Below, piece after piece: positions 45,685 through 62,806 of a DNA stretch of 64,000 bases; within the stretch, counting starts at the first letter, position 1, and the number at the start of each line of letters is the position of its first letter. Both the position numbers and the translations under genes were made by a program. Under the pieces are notes generated by a model. The model made no database searches. It saw only the letters and a list, made by a program, of their open reading frames with translations, and had not been told where the DNA came from. The stretch is taken from NCBI GenBank assembly GCA_016169945.1, contig JADLSH010000365.1, positions 1,918,501-1,982,500 of the forward strand. The letters run 5' to 3'. The stretch comes from Trachythela sp. YZ-2020. Its lineage: Eukaryota; Cnidaria; Anthozoa; Malacalcyonacea; Clavulariidae.

Positions 45685-48600
45685 TCACTTCAAAAATGGC
45701 AAAATTTTGGTTTCGAAAAATTCCTGAGAGAACCTCAAATGATCGCCATCAGCACCAAGGAAATGTAGCTTTCCTGCCCCGTCCATTTCTTTTAAACCCA
45801 GCCAATCCTTGGAAAAATAGATGAACAAGATGTTGGAGGGTTCACACTGCTTGTTCCAAATCACTATATTAATGGTCTGATTTATACTAGAGACAGATGA
45901 TCCGTCTGAATTTGGGCAAAGAAAAGAGAGTTCCTACCTCCTGGTAAAGTGGGCTTTCCTGTAATGTCTCCACTTCCTTGTCTTGACCTGGTTTGTAATA
46001 ACCAAACCACTAAAAACAGAACCACACTATACTCAGCATCAACGAGGTAGACTCAAGATTACACTCAAGATTATACTCAAAATTTTACTCAACCACACTA
46101 TACTCAACATCAACGAGGTACACTCAAGATTACACTCAAGATTATACTCAAAATTTTACTCAACCACACTATACTCAACATCAACGAGGTACACTCAAGA
46201 TTACACTCAAGATTATACTCAAAATATTACTCAACCACACTATACTCAACATCAACGAGGTAGACTCAAGATTATATTCAAAATTTTACTCAACCACACT
46301 ATACTCAACATCAACGAGGTACACTCAAGATTACACTCAAGATTATACTCAAAATTTTACTCAACCACACTATACTCAACATCAACGAGGTACACTCAAG
46401 ATTATACTCAAAATTTTACTCAACCACACTATACTCGACATCAACGACGTTGACTCAACATTATACTCAAGATTATACTCAACCACACTATACTCAACAT
46501 CAGAAACTAAAAGAGCTACTCTGCGGTGTTTAATTCGACTTTGGTGGAAGTGGTTTGAAACTATACTTAATTCTGTATTTCAATCTTGCGTACCTCAGAT
46601 TCCTTGGGAATGACCATTGTATCTTGTAGAAACTTGACCATGACAAAGTTCTTCAGTTTCATGAGGTTTTCTTTGTATGTGCTGTTTTTTACCTAAAAAT
46701 GTTTTTAAATATACAATCTATGTATAGTATTATGAGCGATATATCAATAGCACTTGGCGAGGACGATTTCGGAGTTTCCCGTTCGCTCGCGTCATCTTAT
46801 TTTTGAGAAAGGCAATTTGTTGCTTTTAAACTTTAAAATTGTTCGTCATTTAGGTTAGCGTCCTAATTAAGACACCGAGCGCGACAATGCGAAGCTCGGA
46901 AACAATATGAGTAAAGGTACGTTCACACACAGCGATTTGTCGGACTGATTTTAGGTTTTGCTGAATGTTAATGACGAATATTTTCAGTTGATGATGTCAC
47001 CAGATGACGTTTGCCACGTATTTTTCAAATATCATTAACGTGCATCTGAAATCGGCCCGACAAATTGCTGTGTGTGAACGTACCTTAAAGATATTCATTC
47101 AGTCTGTTTGCTTGTTTGCGACTTTATTTTTGTTGTTTGACTCTTTTTCTTTTACACTTTTTTTTGTTTTTGACTTCTTTTTTGACTTTTTTTCTTTTTT
47201 TTGCACTTGACAGTAGTTTGGGAAACCACTGATAAACTAGTGGCCCTCAAGTGAGCAAGTCTGCAAGTGAGCAAGGGATCTCGTCTTGCTTTTCGATAAT
47301 TACGACATCAGCATATTATGTAACTGAACTGAAAAGAACACTATAGCCACAGAGTAGAGATCATACAGAGGTGTAACGGGTGTACCCACTTATGCTTAAC
47401 TGCAGTTTACCTTTTAGAAGTGCGTAAGAATGCGAAAGACCTTAAGATTGTGAAAAACTAAAAAGAAAAAATAAAATGGTTGGGAATGTTGGGAACTTGG
47501 AATGGGGGAGAACTTGAACTGCGCGCGCAGAGCAGTCATTTTGCCCGGCCGCTGAAAATCAGGTGGGTACACGAAAGCAATAAGTCTCCCAAGTGTTTTA
47601 CGCCATATTCACCCTCTGTCTGATCTCTCTCCTCTCTATAGCAGACAATAGTCAGTTTTATTGTCATACCCTTTCTTGATTGATGTCAGCCAAGAACACG
47701 CTTTTTGCTTTGTACTCATCTTCTTTGAGTGGATCATGCCAATATTCTGCTTGGACAATACTAAAAAAGATAAAATAATGCCCATGCTGGCTAGTGTTTG
47801 AATATTGAAAATACATGCAGACAACCTAACTACAACTAATTGAAGGGTTTTGTAGATGGAAAATTAATGAGTGTAAATTATATACATTTATTAGACCTAA
47901 CCACCACAGCCAGTGAAGAAGAAATAGGTCCCCAGGGTCCCCGAAACTGCACCAGACTGCGGCCCTGCGGTTCCCGGTGCAGCCAACTGAGCTACGAGCT
48001 CAGCTGTCCAGCTGTCGAGCTCTAACTACTGTATATACTATAGTACCTAGAATTGTTGCCATGTTAAGTTGTGGGTAAATGTCAAGATTTGTTGTGGATA
48101 ACTTCAGTGGGATAATAATTGAAGGGTTTTCCAGCTACAAAACCCTTTGATTATTCATTCAATCTAACTACTCTTGTTGGTTTTATTTCAAACACGTGTA
48201 TATACTGTACTTACTTATCTTGAATCCAGCTAAAATAAAATTAAAACGAAAACAGATATTCAGTATTGGCAAACTGTACGTACAGATCATTAACTTGTAA
48301 CTATGTGACGTTTAGCTAATTAGTTTATGACGTCATTCTGTAAGTATATATAATATGTTGGGATATAGTTAATAAAGAGTTATTTGATCAGTAGACTACA
48401 CATGACCGGTGTCTAGTAAACTTGGTCGTTAACGGGTTGACCATGCTCTTGTCTCTTAGTAACATTAGGTAATCGCCATATAACACTCTCATTATAGTCG
48501 GATCTGTATTCACTAGTTTAATGAGTTTTCTAAAGAGTCATCTACCAACATTTTATGTCTTTGTCACATATCTGTGGCAGAACATGCATCGATTCCAGTC

Positions 48601-49320
48601 TGCATGCATGGTCTCCCTGTGTTTATTTTATGTCCAGTTCAAATCAATCCAACATGTTGGTCCAACATCATCCAACATTATTGGCCTAGTTTCAACACTA
48701 TGTTGCGTAATGTCGGCTGATGTTGGATCGGGTTTGACTTGGTTTAAATTCATCCAACATTGTGCCACATCGTCCAACATTGTTGGACAAACAATGTTGG
48801 CCTCGTTTAACGGGCCTTTACTTTCACTGTCTATAACACAAGATGATATAACACGAATGCTGTACCTCACGGCATGTGTTAGATCGAGATTATTACACAG
48901 CTGTCAGGCGTGGGAACTTGATCAAGGAAGAGACCTGAGAAAACTTGAAGTTATCTGGCATGGTTTTCTTAGAAAAATGGTGAAAGGTTTTTCCAGGAAA
49001 AACGCACCGAAAAGAAAGAAAAAAGGTGCAGATCCGGCTACACAAGTTGAAGATGACTTTGATTGGTCCTATAAAATATCGAATGAACGTTTGTGTGATA
49101 TCACGAAATCACAATCGATATCCGATTTTTGTCACGTTCAATATCTGAAGTACACCGCGCATGTGATCAGAATGGAGAATGACAGTCTGCAGAAACAGGT
49201 ACTTTTCGACAAACTGACACCAAAATCTACGTGGACGAACATGGAGAAACTGCTTGGGTTATAAAAGTCTCAGGTTTTAAAAACGATGATGAATAAAATG
49301 GACTTCGTGAAGACAGATGA

Positions 49321-49351
<31 letters not shown>

Positions 49352-49391
49352 GATGGTGATGGTGATGATGATGATGGTGATGGTGATGATG

Positions 49392-49423
<32 letters not shown>

Positions 49424-52400
49424 GATAACCTTCAAAAGGAGACCACTTGTGCATTGATGAGTAAATTATATACATGCTGGACCACATCATTACCACTAAC
49501 CTTATATAAGCTCCATAGTCTAACAGTTTACGGACATATTCACACAATGTTGAATTCGCAGCAGGGCAATGGGGAAATCCAAAAACACCTATATAATTAA
49601 ATTGTGACAGAGAACATCAGCCATAATCTATTGGTAGAGTTAGTTTATATAATTAACACTCAGATAAAGAACCATGTACATACTAGGTATTTACTAAAGC
49701 ATTGAATGATGCACTTTCTGTATGATATACCTTGATGTTGTCCACCAAAACTAATGAGGTTTATCATTGGAGGATATGGACACCTTTGAGCAATGGCACG
49801 GCTATAATGTGAGGATTCACAAATATTTATTATAAAAAGTTAAAAAATAACATATGATATTTGCGACAGTCATTGGATGGAAAAGCTTATTTACTAAGAA
49901 GTGCTTGAGATGCTTATTAATTAATAGAGAGTGGGGACCTGGAAGTAATATATTATACACGAGAAGGAGTTTATTATAGTGATTCGAAACACCGAAAAGT
50001 GTGTTGAAAAACAAGGTGCTAGTGGAGGTTTTTAACATACTTTGAGGTGTTATTTGAATCACTATAATAAACGACTTCGAGTGTATGATATAGCTTCTCA
50101 AACAAACCAGTATTTAAAGAGAAATTCAATGCGAAAGTCTAGTTAATTTATGGGCGTTCCTTTATGTTTTGCTCATGAATTATTGAGTTTGAGAAATATT
50201 GATTTAGTCAAAATGCAGTATGAAACACAGGTTTTATGATACAAAAACGGTTTTTCGGTTTAACCGGTTTTTTAGCGTACGGTTTACCGGTTTTAATTTT
50301 AACTAAAACCGCCCAAGCTTATTATAAATTTCTTTCTCTGAAAAGGAAGGGGCAATTTTTTGACATGGGGAACTATTTAAAAGGGGGGGGGAGTGATAGG
50401 TTTTACAGTAACTTAAGTCTGTAACCAGCAATTGTAGTAAACATATTTTTGGTAAGAATTAATTACAAATATACGTACAGAAATTGACCTCCCTGTGAAA
50501 AGCCCATAGCATTGTAACCTTTCTTGAGTTTATCATCTGACAATAGTTTCTGACACACCATGTCAACCTAATGTGATAAATAATAAATACTCAAACTTTC
50601 GGGGTTTTTAGGAAATATCCATACATGAGCATATGATTGATTAGATTGCACAAACCTGCTTGTTAACATTCATCAGGAATCCATTCTCAGTGTCCTTGAA
50701 AGAAACACGTTATTGCCTTCATTATTATTGGTTTCAAGAAGAATAAAGTTCTATTAATGTTGCAGGCAGGGCCTGATAACTATATAACTGGGGGGCAACT
50801 GCCCTCCCCCCAACAGGAATCAAATTCACCCCCCCCCTCCAGTCACATCAATTCTGCCCTCAGACTAGGGAGAATGCCCGGACCCCCCCCTGCTCCTAGA
50901 TATTCTCGGCTTTTGGCTTTGAATGAATTAGTCACAATGGAGACATAACAGTTATTCATTCCATTTTGTGCCTTCAGCCACACCTTGAAGAAAAGCTTTT
51001 GGTTTTGCCCCCCCCTCCCCCTTCCCCGAGTGAAAATTCCTTAACTTTCTGGCACATGAAGAATGCTTCCAGTTTGACTCTTTCAAACACCGCAGGTTTT
51101 CTTTAGGTACTCCTGATTCCTTCTGCAGTAAAACTGGACCAATAAAGCATGCTTAAAGTCATACCATGTCGTAACTACCTGAATAATGCTGTCACCAATC
51201 ATCAATGATCTGACGTAAATTCCAGGAATTAACTTCTCCACCATTGACTTGATGGATCCCATACTTAGGGGATTGCAACAACTATCGCCTGAGGAAAATA
51301 TTTTCAGTTCACTTAATTCTAATCATGTTTTGTTATATGACATTAGAAAGATTACATTTCCTCAGGGTTATAAAAGGGCTACATTTCCTTAGGGCTATGA
51401 TGAATAAACTGTTAATAAATTCTTATGTAATATCAGAAAGGAAATTAAAAAAAAATTCAATGTAAAGGCTTTATTCCACCAGGAAGAGCTGGAAATTAGA
51501 AGCAAACCCTGTGCTGACCAACTCTCAAAAATTAAGCCATCATAAACCAGTGCATTCACACATTTTTATTACTCATGCAACTTTTGATGGCTCCAGGTAC
51601 CTCTGGCGACATCCAGGGTGCATTTTGTTAGCAATATGAATATTTAAATTGTTCCCGCCTTATTTACAACCAAAGCATTACAGACATTTCACTCAACCTT
51701 GAGTTGATTTTAGCTCAAGTAACTCCAAAGGACTCTCCTTTTGACAAGTAAAATCATCTGGCATTAGACAGACCAGGCTTTTAGCCAGGATGCCAAAACT
51801 GCCCTTCCAAAAATAACGTGGGTGTGGCCATCAATTTTTGTGGCGGTGGTAACATACATGGCGCTTGAAGTCAATTGTCAGATGCTCATAATTCAGCATG
51901 TTTTAGACAAACAGGCATCGAAATGTATGCAACAGCTAAAGAAAACGGCAGTTAACAACTCTCAAAGTGTTCAAGAAAAATAACAATGTTCATAAATTGT
52001 CAATTAAAGAAATTACCGTCTAAATTCAAAAGTGGCTGTCCATAGGATGGTTGGACGGCCGCCTAGCTAAATGCCTGGACAGATCAAAAGTACAAAATAG
52101 AGCACATTGCTGCTGGTTAATAATTGACAGTTACTAGTTTGTTTTGCGTGCGCGAGATCTCTGCCAGGCTCTCAAACACATCGCCAGTAAATAATAATCC
52201 CGTTTAGACATGCGCCACATGCGCCATCACACCATTATTCACCCCTGATAAATAAATAGCTCCTAAAAAGGTCAAAGTACAGTAGTCAAAATGAAATATG
52301 GTGAGGGTCAGCTCAATTGCAATTTCAAAATTGTTAGTTGAAGTACAAATTTAATGTGCATTAACCTGATCGCGTAAATTTTTGCACGCCAGTGCGCCAC

Positions 52401-52843
52401 GCGGTTCATTTGCACATAATTCTGCGCCAATAGAGAGCAAATTTATAATTTTCCACGCCGAAGATCTTCGGCGCAACCTACGAACTTTCCACCAACAGAT
52501 AAATAACTTGGGCTCATTTTAATATTTCTGAATAACTTTTGAATGAAACCTGCCTAAGTTGTATTATTAATATTGTTTAATATCTTGTTTAATATCGAGT
52601 TTAATAGAAGCTATAATTTTTCAAACATCCGTCATCGATAACGTATTTCATTTTGCAACTTCTAAAAAATTCATGTTCATAAATATTGAAATTGCAGCAT
52701 GCAAATATATTTCGTTTATATTTTTCGGTTTAAAACTCACCCATTCCATGCCAAATAACAACAGGAATCGTTGTATTATCCGCTGCTATTCCTCCAAGAA
52801 GCATAAAAAGTACGAAACATACTGGCAGCAGGAAACGAGACAT
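45685..52843 (-). CDS. PPT1: Palmitoyl-protein thioesterase 1, 11 coding exons, complete
   Basis: Exons 5' to 3': 52741-52843, 51179-51288, 50656-50694, 50479-50567, 49731-49801, 49501-49588, 48215-48229, 47670-47760, 46594-46692, 45938-46009, 45685-45807. All phases agree; 900 nt, 299 residues plus TGA (human 306). The enzyme removes thioester-linked fatty acids from cysteines in the lysosome. Visible: signal peptide (1-21), [31 protein letters not shown] with catalytic Ser108, [48 protein letters not shown] with Asp226, and LGADGDHL with His282. The Ser-Asp and Ser-His spacings (118, 174) equal those of human S115, D233 and H289. NST sequons are at 149 and 205. Exon 7 is a 15-nt microexon. 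Confidence 0.96.
46012..46503 (+). repeat. Minisatellite, period about 71 bp
   Basis: Seven to eight units of ACCACACTATACTCAACATC followed by ACGAGGTACACTCAAGATTA blocks; unit starts near 46021, 46092, 46163, 46233, 46290, 46361 and 46420, some shortened to 57-59 bp. It occupies nearly the whole PPT1 intron between exons 9 and 10 and touches exon 10. The open frame through it is a by-product of the repeat. Confidence 0.9.
46914..47097. mobile_element. MITE, AAGGTACGTTCACACACAGC ends
   Basis: 184 bp with inverted ends of about 30 bp (AAGGTACGTTCACACACAGC and GCTGTGTGTGAACGTACCTT) and an inner ATTTGTCGG(A/G)C pair. In the PPT1 intron between exons 8 and 9. A degenerate relative is at 20393-20540. 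Confidence 0.85.
47349..47635. mobile_element. MITE, ACAGAGTAGAGATCAT ends, copy 2
   Basis: Same family as 30195-30550, with a degraded right end (TGATCTCTCTCCT). Flanks CTATAGC on both sides (47341-47347, 47636-47642). Ends 35 bp from PPT1 exon 8. Confidence 0.75.
47841..48015 (-). mobile_element. tRNA-derived SINE, copy 4 (degenerate)
   Basis: GGGTTTTGTAGATGGAAAAT tail, ATTAGACCTAACCAC body and a damaged head (CGGTGCAGCCAACTGAGCTA on the + strand). It lies in the PPT1 intron between the microexon and exon 8. Confidence 0.65.
48637..48830 (+). repeat. CCAACATTGTTGG-type repeat, copy 2
   Basis: Repeated TCCAACATTGTTGG and CCAACATGTTGG words ending in AACGGGCCTTTAC, as at 10115-10255. Precedes the LINE fragment below. 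Confidence 0.6.
48839..49263 (+). pseudogene. C-terminal fragment of a LINE reverse-transcriptase ORF
   Basis: The open frame reads [40 protein letters not shown], then [20 protein letters not shown] and [10 protein letters not shown] before TAA. This is the tail region that follows the RT in a different LINE lineage from the one at 1-4140. No RT motif is left. It lies antisense in the PPT1 intron between exons 6 and 7. Confidence 0.7.
49316..49428 (+). repeat. (GAT)n microsatellite with GGT interruptions
   Basis: About 110 bp of GAT units broken by GGTGAT. It gives meaningless Asp-rich (+) and His-rich (-) frames. It lies 73 bp beyond the 3' end of PPT1 exon 6 on the gene strand. Confidence 0.9.
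51058..51150 (+). repeat. Partial SINE body related to the tandem arrays
   Basis: GAATGCTTCCAGTTTGACTC and GGTTTTCTTTAGGTACTCC blocks, then a single degenerate start of the array unit (GCAGTAAAACTGGACCAATAA). A single, unamplified copy, next to PPT1 exon 2. Confidence 0.65.
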
Positions 52844-53029
52844 TTCTAACAAAACTTTTGGTTAAACTTTCAATGTTTGTACTTTCTGTATACAATTTTT
52901 GACAGAAGTCACATGAGCGTTCACGACCGCGCAGTGTTTCGCAATTCTTAGGAAACTGGGGCTAGTGTAAAAAACATCACCATGCCAGGCGTAGGTAGCG
53001 ACATAAGGTACTTGTAATAGGTGCGTTTT

Positions 53030-53271
53030 CAGGGGCGTAGGAAGCAGGGGGCCGGGCGGATGGGGACCGCGCAGTATTTTATAAGGGGGGGCGGGGCGCA
53101 TAGCTTTCGGCCCAAATATTTGAATTCGAAACTAGAATTATTTGAAATCGTATATATATATATATTAATGAAAGGGCCTATCCACGGAGGTTCTAGAGAC
53201 CTCCGCGCCAACCATGGTGACGCCTCGTAGGAGTCGGCTCCCCTACGTTTAACAATCTTCCTACGCCCCTG
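53030..53271. mobile_element. hAT-like MITE, CAGGGGCGTAGGAAG ends
   Basis: TIRs CAGGGGCGTAGGAAG and CTTCCTACGCCCCTG, flanked by TGCGTTTT and TACGTTTT (7 of 8). G-rich interior and a (TA)n run. About 190 bp upstream of the PPT1 start codon. Confidence 0.8.
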
Positions 53272-53623
53272 TACGTTTTCATGCATTTTCTTGTTCAGTG
53301 TTTAAATGTAAATTCCTTCGAAAAATATCATTACAGATTCGCGTCAGGTTGGCCTTTTATATATCCAAATATTCAGTGCTAACGCCTTGAAAATTTGCTT
53401 TCCAACAATACATATAGCTAGTGCTTTGTTAGCAATTATCTCCCGATCAACATACCATCACAACGAAGTGATTTTCATAGGTAGATTTAACAGGTATCTA
53501 TGTTTTACTCGGCTGAACCGTGGCTGAACACAATGTATACATAAGGTTTTTCGTATGGCCAACAGCTAACCACAGGTTCATATGTATAATAGTATATACC
53601 ATGGACATGGCACAGTTAATATA

Positions 53624-53985
53624 CAGGGTGTCCCAAAAAAAAGTGACACTATAGAAATTATCCTATTGTTATAATTTGAATGGATTTGAAAATACGTTTC
53701 TATTACCATAAAATCAAATTACATGTAAATCATACGACCAGTTAATAATGGTTCAATTGACTACAGAGCAACGAGTATTTGTTCATTTTGTTCTTTGTCT
53801 CGAAAGAAATGTAAATAAAAAGCAAACAGTTTATTAGTGTAATCGTTTTGCTTGACTCGGACGTTAAATGCTTAAATGTAAATACAATTTCATTAAATTC
53901 CCAGGTGTGTAATCACGCGCGTTTAAGAGCGGTTTAAGAACAATGAGATAATTTCTATAGTGTCACTTTTTTTTGGGACACCCTG
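53624..53985 (+). mobile_element. Mariner-like element, second family
   Basis: TIRs CAGGGTGTCCCAAAAAAAAG and CTTTTTTTTGGGACACCCTG, continuing as TGACACTATAGAAAT on each side, with TA flanks. 362 bp. The interior starts with a transposase fragment at 53748 (MVQLTTEQRVFV...) that soon breaks. Confidence 0.9.
53748..53833 (+). pseudogene. Mariner-like transposase start, truncated
   Basis: Reads MVQLTTEQRVFVHFVLCLER, sharing its first 12 residues with 41941, then leaves the family pattern and stops near 53833. Only the first helix remains. Confidence 0.65.
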
Positions 53986-53992
53986 TAGAGTA

Positions 53993-54242
53993 ACATGGTT
54001 AGGAAACTAGTCCAATTACAAAGCAGCTAACAATTGAATGGGATTTATGTTGAACGGTACCTGACCGTGCACAAATCTTTTGTTTTACATTCATTAATAT
54101 TTCAGAAACACGGTTTGGAGATTAAGCCCAAACATTTCTATTGGTCGATTCATAAAACTACAATATATTCACTAACCGTGACCGTGTACAAATGCAAACA
54201 AAGACATAGAACAAAAGCGAAAGCCGAGTTTCCTAACCATGT
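53993..54242. mobile_element. MITE, ACATGGTTAGGAAACT ends
   Basis: 250 bp with ends ACATGGTTAGGAAACTAGTC and GAGTTTCCTAACCATGT. Its interior matches 35330-35515 on the opposite strand almost base for base, but it lacks the ORF-bearing block of that copy. It lies 7 bp from the mariner-like element. Confidence 0.85.
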
Positions 54243-54351
54243 TTATCTGGTGAGTGGTAGGGGTAAATTACAGTCCCAGTTATCAAATCACAATGTTTTG
54301 TCAAGCAGAACACAAAAATACCAACTGTAGTAACAAACCTGCAGCTGATGT

Positions 54352-54655
54352 ATACCAATGCTGTTTCAACAACTTGTTATCAGGATGTGTTCGCACTGCT
54401 TGTTCCCAGCTTGTTGACGACTTGCTACAAGCTGGTTGACGACTTGCTACAAGATTGTTGCCTCAACAGACTTGTTACAAGTTGTTCCAACAACTAGTTA
54501 TCGTCCTGCAATTCAACAAGTTGTTAACAAGTTGTGTGAGTGACAACCTTGTAGCAACTTGATAAAATGACAACATTGTTACAACTTGTTGACAAGCTTG
54601 CTACAAGTCTGTTGCGAACACATCTTGTTGACAAGATGCGAGATTTCTACGTGTC
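54352..54655 (-). repeat. AACAAGTTGT-rich repeat, copy 3
   Basis: Inverted copy of 9437-9790 ending GAGATTTCTACGTG on the + strand; includes a tandem duplication of GCTACAAGCTGGTTGACGAC-like words near 54420-54450. Confidence 0.7.
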
Positions 54656-55882
54656 TAAATCAAGATCAATAAAAATAGTCTGCAGACAACCACAAATAAC
54701 CAGAATGTAGTCGAATGTTAATTACACATCACCATTCTGTATAGTATATTTTACCAAAACACACTATTCTATTCACAAATATTTATTATAAAAAGTTAAA
54801 AATAACATACACATGATATTTGCGACTGTCAAAGTTACACATCCCCTATCTAAGTCAAAATATTACATTATTATCATTGTCAATATACTACACAGCTATT
54901 GCCCGGCAAAATGAATGTCTAATGATTAATACTAAATCTAATACTTATATAATTGTAGTAAAATAAATGTAAAACTAAAACTATATATTGCAAGAAATTT
55001 TGTTGAAAACGCTTGCGTGTTTACATGTTAAAATACCGAAGATATGATGTACTTGATATACAGTAAAATCCCGCATATAAGAATCTATCATTTTCTAGGT
55101 CAGGGACAGGGTGAGTAGGTTCCTTGCATACTTGATGCATTAAGACCCGCTCAAACGAGAATGTGAGTCAATGAGAGTTGCGTTTGACCGCCAACTCTCG
55201 TCAACTCGAGCTCGTCAACTCGAGCTCATCAACTCACATCAACTCTCATCAATTTTGAGATGGTTCAAATTTTGATGAGAGTTGATGAGAGTTTTCCCTC
55301 GTTTGACCGGTACGCGTGGTAATATCCAGTCAACTCTCATGCAACTCTTGTTCTCGTTTGACCGGGGCATGAGAGTTGATGAAACTCTCATGCAAACTCT
55401 CGCTTAGTGCCAACTCTCATCAACTTTCATCCTCGTTTAAGCAGGGCGTAAGACGAAATAAGCCTGTTCAGGTTCTTAAATAGGTTCCTATTTGTTCAAA
55501 GAGTGGTGCAGATCACGAAATATTAAATACAGACGTACAGCATAGGTGTGGTGTGAAATATTTCTCATTCCAAATTTCAGGCTGAATTGGTTCTTACAAA
55601 AATGGTTGTCTAAATGGCAAATTTTAGGCTGTAGGATCTTAATCCGCTGGGTTTTTACGCTGGATTTACTGTACTCATTAATTCGAAAATCGCTTTTTTT
55701 ACCAAAATATGATTTGCAGTGAAGGTATGAGCTCAATTTTTGGTTCAATAAAAAGCTACAGTCGTGGTCTTGAAAATCTTTAACATCCTAATATTATACC
55801 ACACTTTCCAAACCAATTACGATATACATTACTATAGACATTCTTCATAAAGATGGCGGCTAACTAGGGGGAGTGAGACAAA

Positions 55883-56031
55883 CAGTGACGTAGCGAGAGA
55901 AGGGGCCCAGGGGCTGCCTCCCCTGGTGGAGTCCCCCCCCTAGGAAACATTTGGACTAATACAAATCCCTACGTTGGCCCCCCTAGCATTTTTACAGCCC
56001 CCCTTGACTAAAAAATCTGGCTACACCACTG
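55883..56031. mobile_element. Short hAT-like element, CAGTGACGTAGC ends
   Basis: 149 bp, ends CAGTGACGTAGC and GCTACACCACTG, with a perfect 8-bp TSD GAGACAAA (55875-55882, 56032-56039). Confidence 0.8.
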
Positions 56032-56675
56032 GAGACAAATTTACGATTGTCATTAACAAAACTAAACCTATTTGTCTATAAACCTGTCTGAACATATGGC
56101 ATGCATGTATGTCGTTTTCCTGTGGGCAAAAGACTAGAATAGTCATAGTGGTGTCTCCCCCCCCTTCCCCCTTCCCCACCGATTATAGCAAGTACGGCAA
56201 AATTAGAGAAATTGGAAGTTGTCTCTCTCATAGGAAGAAAGAAGACAGAAATTATGTTCCATCTTTATGAAAAACGTCATTAGCACGTTTCATTTTCGTG
56301 TTAGTCACGAAATAACTACTAGAATATATATAATATGAACACCAGTAGGGCTATCAAGTTCCACATTCATTATGGACGGCGACACAATGATGACGGCTAT
56401 TAACCATGCAATAAAATGCATCACAAATAGCAAAAAAGAAACGAATTATCAAAAGAATTTTGGACCTAGTTCTGGCTATATGATTGTTTACAACTGCAAA
56501 ACACAGCTTTTCAAAATAGATCTTAACCTTTTAAAACTTATTAAATTCAAATGATGGTTATATACAAGGCAAGATTCCAATACGATAATATATTCCAACT
56601 GGTTAGTTTAGCCGTCATCTATGCTTAAAATCCCTATTTTTAACTTATCCCCTGTTGTACCAGTTAATTATTAAC

Positions 56676-61864
<5,189 letters not shown>

Positions 61865-62514
61865 AGATTATATCGAGATTTTACCGAGAATAAAGCATAG
61901 AAAATGAGGATTTTAGCCCAGAAATATATCACTTTTCAACCGGCGTAAAAAGTCTGGCATCGCTTTTGTACACTTTCTTCCGGGGTACACGAATTCCTAC
62001 GTGACGACGCCTACACGCGTGACGCGCGCGTGATCCACGCGCACGTTCTTATACTGTCATTTGCATCTAAAGATGAACGGTCGCATAGGCTACGTTCGAA
62101 CGAGATCACGAACGAATGCAGAACCGTGCGCAAATTCAAATTCCATTTGTTCACACGACAATTCGTACGGTTAGCTGTGCTCGAATGCATCCCGTGTGAA
62201 CTCGAAAGTACGGTTTCGAATTCATCGTGTCAAAAGAGCGTGACTGTTCTCAAGTGCAACTTTCATTATTGTCATGAACATTTGACCTTGTTATGACAAT
62301 CACGTTCAGAAAGCCTCGCGTTGATTGGCTGAACTGATCATAGATTGAGACTTTAAATGTGTATAAATACGGCATTAGACGAGCTATTAAACAGGAATAT
62401 ATCAGGAATGATTTGTTCCCAGAACCATTGTCTGTATAGATCACGCTATTCTAGTGAGTTCGTCTTGTGTTTACACGATTAAAATCGGATGATCTTTCAG
62501 ACGGATGATGTGCC

Positions 62515-62806
62515 CAGAGTTGCAAAACATACTCAACCTTAGGACTATTTGGGTTTTCCCAACCTTTCTCAAAATATTGGAAATCTTGCGACATGCAAAC
62601 CTTTTGCCTGGGTAGGTTTGCCAGTTGGCCGTTGTAGTACTGCTAGTCTGACTGAGTGCTGACTGTTGCAACTAATACTAGCCTGACTAGTCTAGTACGT
62701 ACTGCTTTGCAATGTTTTATTCAGTGTTTCACTTTCAACCTTCCTCAATGCCAGTAAACCTTCCTCACGGGCGGTACCCGCATGCCCGCAGCTTTTTTCA
62801 ACTCTG
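62515..62806. mobile_element. hAT-like MITE, CAGAGTTGCAAA ends, copy 2
   Basis: Inverted copy of 24457-24753; flanks GATGTGCC and GATGTGTC agree at 7 of 8 bases. Confidence 0.85.

Larger units (their letters stand above)
52844..56675. other. Spacer between PPT1 start and kinase end
   Basis: 3.8 kb holding the PPT1 promoter and the kinase 3' UTR. Elements at 53030-53271, 53624-53985, 53993-54242, 54352-54655 and 55883-56031. A patch at 55150-55440 repeats ACTCTCATCAACT / AGTTGATGAGAGT many times in both orientations. I see no host exon. Confidence 0.5.

Noticed and set aside
45983..46453. 156-codon open frame
   Set aside because: It is the minisatellite read in one frame; no domain, and it overlaps PPT1 intron sequence antisense.
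49227..49547. Histidine-run and aspartate-run ORFs
   Set aside because: Both are readings of the (GAT)n microsatellite.
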